The translations under genes were made by a program, and so were the position numbers. A stretch of DNA of 64,000 bases from assembly GCA_943372215.1 (NCBI GenBank), contig CALRXU020000004.1, forward strand, positions 1 to 64,000, written 5' to 3'. The notes beneath the pieces are model-generated. The model made no database searches, had not been told where the DNA came from, and saw nothing but the letters and a program-made list of their open reading frames with translations. Positions within the stretch are counted from its first letter, which is position 1. Each line of letters starts with the position of its first letter. The stretch is from UBA6183 sp943372215 (GTDB lineage Bacteria > Bacteroidota > Bacteroidia > UKL13-3). Shown here piece by piece: positions 53,857-61,091 of this stretch.

Positions 53857-53997
53857 GGTAAAAAGCTGCACAAGCAATCCAATTAAACCAACACCAATTG
53901 TGCCAGCAGCCACTTTTTTATGCTTAGAAAAACTCAATAAGCCACCAAGAATCACGAGTAATGCAGAGATGTTATTTAAGCGGTTATTTTTCATCAT
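53836..53997 (-). CDS. Small hydrophobic protein
   Basis: A 53-residue open frame (52 from the second ATG at 53994), beginning MMKNNRLNNISALLVILGG and ending LVQLFTNKNKPS. It has two hydrophobic, glycine-bearing helices (about residues 10-22 and 31-45) around a basic turn SKHKKVA, a pattern of small two-helix membrane proteins. It lies 13 bases downstream of the glycosylase gene on the same strand, so it may be its operon partner. The length, clean ends and lack of any other gene here support it, but there is no family assignment. Confidence 0.55.
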   Translation of the reverse strand: MMKNNRLNNISALLVILGGLLSFSKHKKVAAGTIGVGLIGLLVQLFTNKNKPS

Positions 53998-54010
53998 ACA
54001 ATATTCAGTA

Positions 54011-54607
54011 TTATTTCTTACTCACCCAAATTTCATCTTTCAGGTAAAACCGATAAGGCCATTCGGCATGCTCTTGTGCATAACCAACACCAATTCTTGT
54101 TGTGGCAACAATGGATTGGTTGTCAATATCTTGTCCAGTTTCTATCCAAATACGGTCTCCCATTAACGAGGTTCCATTTAAAGAAGTGTTAATTCCTAAG
54201 GCCTTACTCATTGCACCCGGTCCGCTGGTTAAGGTTTTATCCAGTTTGGTTTTCCCCCGCCTCATTAACATGGTTTCAATTCCATCTATGGGCTTTATTG
54301 CCCTAATTAATACAGCATGGGGAATGCCTTTTTGGTGAGTAACCACATTAAATAAATGGTGTATGCCATAACACAAGTAAACATAACAAATACCACCATT
54401 TTCATACATGGTTTTGGTTCGGTTTGTAAGCTTATTCCCAAACGCATGGCTTGCCTTATCAACAGTTCCTGCGTAAGCTTCAGTTTCTGTAATAATCCCT
54501 GAAGTAAACAAATGATTGATTTTTGTGCATAATTTTTTTCCGATTAATTGCCTTGCAATACCAGTAACATCAGCCCCTAAATAAAAGGCCCGATTTAATT
54601 TATCCAT
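54011..54607 (-). CDS. mpg: 3-methyladenine DNA glycosylase (AAG/MPG family)
   Basis: A 198-residue base-excision repair enzyme that removes alkylated purines. The catalytic Glu is in TETEAYAG (near residue 42); also seen are DKASHAFGNKLTNRTKTMYENGGICYVYLCYGIHHLFNVV, with the DNA-intercalating Tyr region, and VLIRAIKPIDG, plus the GPGAMSKALGIN motif. Length is normal for bacterial members. It is transcribed away from atpD and may share a transcript with the small gene at 53836. Confidence 0.94.
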   Translation of the reverse strand: MDKLNRAFYLGADVTGIARQLIGKKLCTKINHLFTSGIITETEAYAGTVDKASHAFGNKLTNRTKTMYENGGICYVYLCYGIHHLFNVVTHQKGIPHAVLIRAIKPIDGIETMLMRRGKTKLDKTLTSGPGAMSKALGINTSLNGTSLMGDRIWIETGQDIDNQSIVATTRIGVGYAQEHAEWPYRFYLKDEIWVSKK

Positions 54608-54656
54608 TAGCTCGAATATATGATTAAATTTTGGTTTGATTTTTAAAGGTAAAAGT

Positions 54657-54664
54657 TAACTTTG
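54657..54664 (+). promoter_or_regulatory. -7 promoter element of atpDC
   Basis: TAACTTTG, an exact TAnnTTTG match, 33 bases before the atpD ATG, leaving a purine-rich leader (AAAAAAAAGCTAAAAAG). Confidence 0.6.
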
Positions 54665-54697
54665 CGGCACTTAAAAAAAAGCTAAAAAGTCGTAACT

Positions 54698-56206
54698 ATG
54701 TCAAAATCAGGAGTAGTAGCTCAGGTAATTGGTCCAGTAGTGGATGTTAGATTCCCAGATAACAGCGAGAAATTGCCTAAAATCCTTGATGCATTGGTGA
54801 TTACCAAGGCAGATGGAACTAGGGTGGTATTAGAATGCCAACGCCACTTAGGCGAAAATATGATTAGAACCATTGCTATGGAAGCAACCGATGGTTTAGT
54901 GCGTGGAATGGAGGTAGCTCCTACTTCGGCACCAATTGCAATGCCTATTGGAGATGAAATACGTGGAAGATTGTTTAACGTAGTGGGTGAAGCCATTGAT
55001 GGGATGAAAGAAGTTCCTACCGCAGGTGGTCGCTCAATCCATAGGGATGCACCTCGTTTTGAAGATTTATCTACAAGTGCAGAACCACTTTATACAGGGA
55101 TTAAAGTAATTGACTTAATTGAGCCATATGCCAAAGGAGGTAAGATTGGTTTGTTTGGTGGTGCTGGTGTTGGTAAAACAGTATTGATTCAAGAGTTAAT
55201 CAACAATATTGCAAAAGCATACGATGGTTTTTCGGTTTTTGCTGGTGTTGGAGAGCGTACCCGTGAAGGAAACGACTTGTTGCGCGAAATGATTGAATCA
55301 GGTATTGTAAAATACGGTGATGAATTTACACATGGTATGGAGGCTGGAGATTGGCCTTTAGATAAGGTGGATTACACCAAACTAAAAGAATCTAAGGCAA
55401 CCTTTGTTTTCGGACAAATGAACGAGCCTCCGGGTGCTCGTGCGCGTGTTGCGTTATCAGGATTAACTATTGCAGAATACTTCCGTGATGGAGATGAGAA
55501 ATCAGGCGGACGTGATATCTTATTTTTCGTTGATAACATTTTCCGTTTTACCCAAGCTGGTTCAGAAGTATCGGCTTTGTTGGGACGTATGCCTTCAGCG
55601 GTAGGTTACCAACCTACATTGGCTTCTGAAATGGGTGCGATGCAAGAGCGTATTACCTCAACCAAACGTGGTTCAATTACTTCAGTACAGGCTGTTTATG
55701 TGCCTGCGGATGACTTAACTGACCCTGCTCCAGCAACTACATTTGCCCACTTAGATGCTACAACTGTACTAAGTCGTAAAATTGCGGAGTTAGGTATTTA
55801 TCCTGCCGTGGATCCATTGGATTCAACCTCTCGTATCCTAACTGCTTCTATTTTGGGTGATGCCCATTACAATTGTACCCAACGTGTAAAAGGAATTTTA
55901 CAACGTTACAAAGAATTGCAAGATATTATTGCCATTTTGGGTATGGATGAGTTAAGCGAAGATGATAAGTTAACGGTATCAAGAGCAAGACGTGTTCAAC
56001 GTTTCTTATCTCAGCCTTTCCATGTTGCCGAACAATTTACAGGCCTAAAGGGTGAATTGGTGTCAATAGAAGATACTATTAAAGGGTTTAATATGATTAT
56101 GGATGGTGAATTGGATCATTTGCCAGAAGCAGCCTTTAACTTAGTAGGTACCATTGAGCAAGCAATTGCCAAAGGTGAAAAAATGTTAAAAGAAGTAAAC
56201 AATTAG
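54698..56206 (+). CDS. atpD: ATP synthase F1 subunit beta
   Basis: A 502-residue catalytic subunit of F1. The P-loop is GGAGVGKT (near 155), followed by GVGERTREGNDL with the catalytic Glu, the DNIFRFTQAGSEVSALLGRMPSAVGYQPTLA segment and the C-terminal DELSEDDKLTVSRARRVQRFLSQPF (DELSEED-like lever). Length is slightly above the usual 460-480 due to small insertions. Only atpC follows; the other six or seven subunit genes are elsewhere, as is common in Bacteroidota. Confidence 0.98.
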   Translation: MSKSGVVAQVIGPVVDVRFPDNSEKLPKILDALVITKADGTRVVLECQRHLGENMIRTIAMEATDGLVRGMEVAPTSAPIAMPIGDEIRGRLFNVVGEAIDGMKEVPTAGGRSIHRDAPRFEDLSTSAEPLYTGIKVIDLIEPYAKGGKIGLFGGAGVGKTVLIQELINNIAKAYDGFSVFAGVGERTREGNDLLREMIESGIVKYGDEFTHGMEAGDWPLDKVDYTKLKESKATFVFGQMNEPPGARARVALSGLTIAEYFRDGDEKSGGRDILFFVDNIFRFTQAGSEVSALLGRMPSAVGYQPTLASEMGAMQERITSTKRGSITSVQAVYVPADDLTDPAPATTFAHLDATTVLSRKIAELGIYPAVDPLDSTSRILTASILGDAHYNCTQRVKGILQRYKELQDIIAILGMDELSEDDKLTVSRARRVQRFLSQPFHVAEQFTGLKGELVSIEDTIKGFNMIMDGELDHLPEAAFNLVGTIEQAIAKGEKMLKEVNN

Positions 56207-56267
56207 TGTTCAACAAAAATGATTTGGCGTTACTTAATTATAGCTAAGTTATTAATGAATTATAAAC

Positions 56268-56501
56268 ATGCATTTAGATATATTATCTCCGGATAAAGCC
56301 CTGTTTAGTGGTGAAGTAACTTCAGTTATCTTACCAGGAACCGATGGGCAATTTGAAATTTTAAACAACCATGCCGCATTGGTGGCCAGTTTAAAAAGCG
56401 GTCTGGTTAAGATAAAAACAACGGATGGCAAAGAAGAGCCTGTTGAAATATCAGGAGGAGTTGTAGAGGTGCTTGATAATAGAATCGTAGTACTGTCTTA
56501 A
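56268..56501 (+). CDS. atpC: ATP synthase F1 subunit epsilon, short form
   Basis: A 77-residue protein that contains only the N-terminal beta-sandwich of epsilon (LDILSPDKALFSGEVTSVILPGTDGQFEILNNHAALVASLKSG). The C-terminal helical hairpin, present in the usual 130-140 residue form and responsible for ATPase inhibition in E. coli, is absent; the stop is clean and a terminator follows, so this is not a local frameshift. It starts 61 bases after atpD, same operon. Confidence 0.93.
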   Translation: MHLDILSPDKALFSGEVTSVILPGTDGQFEILNNHAALVASLKSGLVKIKTTDGKEEPVEISGGVVEVLDNRIVVLS

Positions 56502-56515
56502 ATACCATATTCAAC

Positions 56516-56546
56516 AAAGCCCCCTACTAAAAAGGGGGCTTTGTTG
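56516..56546 (+). terminator. Terminator after atpC
   Basis: AAAGCCCCCT, loop ACTAAAA, AGGGGGCTTT, then GTTGTT. The stem is strong though the T-tract is imperfect. Confidence 0.75.
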
Positions 56547-56564
56547 TTAATAAAAGTTACATAC

Positions 56565-59084
56565 ATGTTCAGGGGGAAAATCTGTTATGGGTTGTTATTT
56601 TCTGTTTTATTAACCCTACACGTCAGTGCAATAAATATTGACAGTGTAGAGTTTCTATTGAAAAAACCCAAACCTATTTTAACTCAAATATACCTCAGGA
56701 ATGCTGCTGCTCAATATTATGTGCGTTCCAACCCTTCATTGTCCATTAAAAATAATAACATTACTTTTGAGCTTTTAAACCAACTCAATATTAAACCCAA
56801 CGATTCCATATATCTGGAAGCGGAATACACCAAAGGTGTTTATTTATCAAGGGTACAGGACGCTGAGGCAGCCAATAAAATATTGGCACGGATTTTTAAA
56901 ACAGCCTCAGAGAGTAAACTCAAAAATATTGCGGCAAAAGCGCTGGTTGAAATGGCTATTAATGATGAGACATTGGGCAATTACCAGCAAGCTTCCGATG
57001 GTTACAATAACGCGTTACAAATTTACAGGGAACTCAATGACGATAAAGGGATACTGATGCAATCCATCAATTTGGGTTTAATTCATCACTATCAAAAAAA
57101 TTATGCAAAATCATTACTGTATTATAAACGAGCCATAGAAATAGCAGAGCGCATTGGGTATAAACCTGGACTGATTGCTGCCTATAGCAATTTGGGCATG
57201 AATTATCAGGTAAGAGGTGTTTTTGATTCCGCCTTATTTTACTTCCAGCAGGTATTGGCCTACGACATCGAACAGGCTGATAGTTTGAGTATTGGAAGTT
57301 CCTACAATAATGTTGGTGTGGTTCAGTTAGGATTAAAAAATTACACCAAAGCAGAAGAGTTTTTTCTCCTTTCACTAGAATATAAAAGGTCGCAAAATGA
57401 TTCGCAAGGATATGCGAATACGTGCAATAACCTTGCAGAAACTTATTTACAGACTAAACCCCTCAATGTGATGATTTGGCTTAATCAAGCCCGTGAAATT
57501 GCAGAAAAAAAGGGTTTCAGGAATGTTTTAGCTGAATCCTATAGGATTTACGTGGACTATTATAAGTTAACATCAAACTATAAATTGGCGCTAGAATACA
57601 AGGAAAAATACCATGCTTTAAATGATTCATTAAGATCGGATGAGCTAAATGTGAAGCTAGAGCAAATACAAAAACAATATGAGCTAGAGCACCTGGCAAA
57701 GGAAAATGCCGAGCAAAATATTGCTATCGCAAAACAATCACATGCAGAGAAACTCTATTACCTTGCTTTTATTGCCTTGCTGGTACTGGGTGGGTTTATG
57801 GTATTGGCCATTTATAAATCAAAGCAATTGAATAAAAAACTCCAATTGCAGCAACGTCAAATTATAAATCAAAACCGCATACTGCACGCCAATAATGTAG
57901 AGTTGATTTTAGCCAAAGAGGCTGCGGAAGAGGCAACACAAGCCAAGTCTCAGTTTCTTTCAACCATGAGCCACGAGATTAGAACACCACTAAATGCAAT
58001 TATTGGATTGGCAAATTTGTTAAAAGACAACAATCCTAGGCCTGATCAAAAGGAAAATATTGATGTGCTTAAAATATCCTCAAACAATTTGTTGGCTATT
58101 TTAAATGATGTATTGGATTTTAGTAAGCTTGAGGCAGGAAAAATGGAGGTTGAAATGGTTGACTTTAACTTAAAAACACTTGTTAACCATTTGTATGAGT
58201 TGTTTAGTGTTAAAACTAATGAAAAAGGACTGAAGTTAACGTTAGATTTTGACTATAAGATACCTGCCAGATTAAAGGGCGACTCTTTACATATCAATCA
58301 GGTATTGTCCAACCTAATCAGCAATGCCATTAAATTTACACAAGAAGGAAGTGTTCAAATTGCTGTAGTACTCAACTCAAAAAACGCAGAACAGCATCAT
58401 ATTACATTTAGTGTTGCAGATACAGGAATTGGTATTCCGTTTGAAAAGCAGCAAGCCATTTTCGAAAGCTTTACCCAAGCAGATTCAAATACTACCCGTG
58501 TGTTTGGTGGAACAGGGCTTGGATTGTCTATCAGTACCAAACTGTTGGGTATGATGGGTTCAAAATTGCTATTAAAGAGCGAGCCTGGAGTTGGCTCTGT
58601 ATTTAGTTTTGAGTTAGACCTTGAACAAAGCGCTCAGCAAAAGTCAGAAGTGCCAGAAATATTGTTGCCTGAAGACCAAGATAACAAGTTATGGGGAAGG
58701 AAGATATTGCTGGCAGAAGACAACCAGATTAATTTATTTGTGGTGAAGCAGTTCTTAAGCAAATGGGGTGTTTCCATTGCTATTGCCGAAAATGGATTGC
58801 AGGCAGTGGACATGGCTTTAAGTCAGCATTATGATTTGATACTAATGGATTTACACATGCCCATGATGGATGGTTATTTGGCCACCCAAAGGATACTGGA
58901 AGATAAACCAAAACAAGTGATATTGGCCATGACCGCAAATCAAGATAAGGAAGTGGAAAGAAGAACCAAAGAGGTAGGTATTAAGGGTGTGATTTTAAAG
59001 CCATTTCAACCTGAACAATTGGCCAAGCAGCTAGAAGATGCATTAACGTTAAACGCGTTTGTAGGTTCTGAAAAAGCTTTTTAA
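56565..59084 (+). CDS. TPR-sensor hybrid histidine kinase with receiver domain
   Basis: An 839-residue membrane sensor. Signal peptide 1-23, periplasmic TPR array (about 90-370, repeats such as LAYSNLGMNYQVRGVFDSALFYF-like units), a coiled segment, one transmembrane helix (about 402-422, LYYLAFIALLVLGGFMVLAIY), then HisKA with the phospho-His in STMSHEIRTPLNAIIG, HATPase with HINQVLSNLISNAIKFT, DTGIGIP and GGTGLGLSIS, and a C-terminal receiver (about 715-830) with LLAEDNQ and the phospho-acceptor Asp in DLILMDLHMPMMDG. There is no adjacent response regulator or HPt gene. The ATG at 56565 is chosen for its signal peptide. The end overlaps the convergent glycosyltransferase by 36 bases. Confidence 0.92.
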   Translation: MFRGKICYGLLFSVLLTLHVSAINIDSVEFLLKKPKPILTQIYLRNAAAQYYVRSNPSLSIKNNNITFELLNQLNIKPNDSIYLEAEYTKGVYLSRVQDAEAANKILARIFKTASESKLKNIAAKALVEMAINDETLGNYQQASDGYNNALQIYRELNDDKGILMQSINLGLIHHYQKNYAKSLLYYKRAIEIAERIGYKPGLIAAYSNLGMNYQVRGVFDSALFYFQQVLAYDIEQADSLSIGSSYNNVGVVQLGLKNYTKAEEFFLLSLEYKRSQNDSQGYANTCNNLAETYLQTKPLNVMIWLNQAREIAEKKGFRNVLAESYRIYVDYYKLTSNYKLALEYKEKYHALNDSLRSDELNVKLEQIQKQYELEHLAKENAEQNIAIAKQSHAEKLYYLAFIALLVLGGFMVLAIYKSKQLNKKLQLQQRQIINQNRILHANNVELILAKEAAEEATQAKSQFLSTMSHEIRTPLNAIIGLANLLKDNNPRPDQKENIDVLKISSNNLLAILNDVLDFSKLEAGKMEVEMVDFNLKTLVNHLYELFSVKTNEKGLKLTLDFDYKIPARLKGDSLHINQVLSNLISNAIKFTQEGSVQIAVVLNSKNAEQHHITFSVADTGIGIPFEKQQAIFESFTQADSNTTRVFGGTGLGLSISTKLLGMMGSKLLLKSEPGVGSVFSFELDLEQSAQQKSEVPEILLPEDQDNKLWGRKILLAEDNQINLFVVKQFLSKWGVSIAIAENGLQAVDMALSQHYDLILMDLHMPMMDGYLATQRILEDKPKQVILAMTANQDKEVERRTKEVGIKGVILKPFQPEQLAKQLEDALTLNAFVGSEKAF

Positions 59085-59777
59085 TTTCAAGCTTAAAACT
59101 CCCCAAACGGCCTCCTTAATAATACCATTTGAAATTTTTGACTCACCCCGGGTTCGGTCGGTAAAAATAATAGGAACCTCTGTTACTTCAAATCCATGTT
59201 TCCATGCGGTAAACTTCATTTCAATTTGGAAAGCATATCCCCTGAATTTTACCTTTTCCAAATCAATGGTTTTTAGTACCCGTTGGTGGTAACAAACAAA
59301 ACCTGCAGTAGTATCGTGTACATTAATTCCTGTAATAAAACGAACATACTTACTGGCAAAAAAAGATAGCATTACCCTGCTCATGGGCCAATTTACTACG
59401 TTTACGCCAGTAACATATCTGCTGCCAACAGTCATGCCCTTAGTTTGGGTACAGGCCTCATATAACCTTACAAGGTCTTTAGGGTTGTGGCTAAAATCAG
59501 CATCCATTTCAAAAATATACTCGTAGTCATTTTCTAAACACCACTTAAATCCGTCAATATAGGCTGTGCCTAAGCCATTTTTGATTTTGCGTTCCATTAA
59601 ATGCAATCCACTAAATTGCTGCTGCAGCAGTTTTACATTTTTTGCAGTACCATCAGGCGAATTATCATCCACAATAAGCACATCAAAAGGTATAGGCAAT
59701 TCAAAAACAGCCTGAATAATTAAGTTGATATTCTCAATTTCGTTATAGGTAGGTATAATTACAATGCGTTCCTTCAA
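59049..59777 (-). CDS. Polyprenol-phosphate mannosyltransferase-like GT2 enzyme
   Basis: A 242-residue GT-A fold glycosyltransferase of the dolichol-phosphate mannose synthase type (DPM1-like). Seen: IPTYNEIENI, VDDNSPDGTA, the metal motif EMDADFSHNP (DxD), GSRYVTGVNVVNWPMSR and the RGYAFQIEMKFTAW segment, with FTDRTRGESKIS near the end. It has no C-terminal transmembrane helices, like the soluble catalytic DPM1. It likely charges a lipid carrier with a hexose for envelope glycans or O-glycosylation. Its 3' end overlaps the kinase gene by 36 bases. Confidence 0.9.
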   Translation of the reverse strand: MKERIVIIPTYNEIENINLIIQAVFELPIPFDVLIVDDNSPDGTAKNVKLLQQQFSGLHLMERKIKNGLGTAYIDGFKWCLENDYEYIFEMDADFSHNPKDLVRLYEACTQTKGMTVGSRYVTGVNVVNWPMSRVMLSFFASKYVRFITGINVHDTTAGFVCYHQRVLKTIDLEKVKFRGYAFQIEMKFTAWKHGFEVTEVPIIFTDRTRGESKISNGIIKEAVWGVLSLKLKSFFRTYKRV

Positions 59778-59848
59778 GGGGCTAAAATTTATTCAATAAT
59801 ATCATTAAACATTAAATTAGTCAATTTATTACTTAATTGCATTGATTT

Positions 59849-60337
59849 ATGGATAAACTAATATTGCTTGATAGGGACGGGGTATTGAATAAAGAATTGG
59901 GCGGATACGTTACCAATACTGAGGATTTCGAGGTATTGCCCCATGTTATTCCTAACTTATTGCGCTTAAAAGAAGCGGGATATAAATTTATTGTAATTAC
60001 AAACCAAAGTGGTATTGCAAAGCACATGTACACCCACCATACCTTAAATGCTATTCACCAAAAGCTTATTGACGCCTTGCAAACAAACCATATATTTATT
60101 GAGGAGATTTATTATTGCCCGCACCACCCTGATTTTAGCCTTTGTTTGTGCAGGAAACCTAAAAGTGGTATGATAGAGCGTGCTTTAGCTAGGTTTGGTG
60201 TAAAACCTGAACAAGCGGTAATGATTGGAGATACAGTGCGAGACATTGAAGCCGCTGAAAATGTTGGTGTTAAAGCATATAAAATACATCCCAATGAAGA
60301 TTGGGCCTGGGTGGTTGACACAATTTTGTCAGAATAG
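59849..60337 (+). CDS. gmhB: D-glycero-beta-D-manno-heptose 1,7-bisphosphate 7-phosphatase
   Basis: A 162-residue HAD-superfamily phosphatase (HisB-N/GmhB type). The nucleophile motif is LLDRDGVLN (DxD at residues 8-10), then ITNQSGIA, the zinc loop CPHHPDFSLCLCRKPKSG with its CxH...CxC ligands, and IGDTVRDIEAAENVGVKAY. Family members dephosphorylate heptose bisphosphate for lipopolysaccharide core or GDP-heptose, so this suggests heptose in the envelope; the other heptose genes are not here. Slightly short against the typical 175-190 residues. Confidence 0.9.
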   Translation: MDKLILLDRDGVLNKELGGYVTNTEDFEVLPHVIPNLLRLKEAGYKFIVITNQSGIAKHMYTHHTLNAIHQKLIDALQTNHIFIEEIYYCPHHPDFSLCLCRKPKSGMIERALARFGVKPEQAVMIGDTVRDIEAAENVGVKAYKIHPNEDWAWVVDTILSE

Positions 60338-60406
60338 ACAAAACCGTTTAAAAAACAATGGAATGAGCAAGTAAACCTCAGTTGAGTTGTTTATATTCGC
60401 CCCCAT

Positions 60407-61069
60407 ATGTCAGTTATTATTGCCCCTTCAATACTTTCCGCTGATTTTGCCAATATTCAGCGAGACACAGAAATGATCAACCAAAGCGAAGCCCATTGGT
60501 TTCATGTGGATATTATGGATGGTGTTTTTGTACCCAATATTTCTTTTGGGTTTCCTGTAATTAAGGCAGTAAAAAAGCACGCACAAAAGCCTTTAGATGT
60601 TCACCTGATGATTGTGGACCCAGACCGTTTTCTAAATGATTTTAAACAAGCAGGGGCTGATATTCTTACTGTGCATTTAGAAGCCTGCACGCATCTTCAC
60701 AGAACCATTGCAGCAATTAAGGAGTTGGGCATGAAAGCCGGAGTTGCTTTAAACCCTCATACCCCAGTGCATTTATTGCAAGATATTATTGCAGATATTG
60801 ATTTGGTTTGTGTGATGAGTGTAAACCCTGGTTTTGGTGGCCAAAAATTTATTGAAAACACTTACCATAAGGTTGCAGCCCTAAAGGACTTAATTACACA
60901 AAAGAATAGCCATGCTTTAATTGAAATTGATGGGGGGGTAAATCAGGATAATGCGTTAAAGTTGATAGAAACTGGAGCCAACGTATTGGTTGCAGGCAAC
61001 TTTGTGTTCAGTTCAGCCAATCCCATCCAAACCATTGCTACTTTGGCGGGGTTAAATACCGTAAAATAA
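60407..61069 (+). CDS. rpe: Ribulose-phosphate 3-epimerase
   Basis: A 220-residue TIM-barrel enzyme interconverting ribulose 5-phosphate and xylulose 5-phosphate. Signatures: IAPSILSADFANIQRD, VDIMDGVFVPNISFG, DVHLMIVDPDRF, MSVNPGFGGQKFIE and IEIDGGVNQDNA, covering the metal and phosphate sites. A variant -7 element TATATTCG (one mismatch) lies at 60392-60399, seven bases before the ATG. With transaldolase at 49 kb it belongs to the non-oxidative pentose phosphate pathway. Confidence 0.96.
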   Translation: MSVIIAPSILSADFANIQRDTEMINQSEAHWFHVDIMDGVFVPNISFGFPVIKAVKKHAQKPLDVHLMIVDPDRFLNDFKQAGADILTVHLEACTHLHRTIAAIKELGMKAGVALNPHTPVHLLQDIIADIDLVCVMSVNPGFGGQKFIENTYHKVAALKDLITQKNSHALIEIDGGVNQDNALKLIETGANVLVAGNFVFSSANPIQTIATLAGLNTVK

Positions 61070-61091
61070 TTTTCTTCGTTATATAGCTTTC

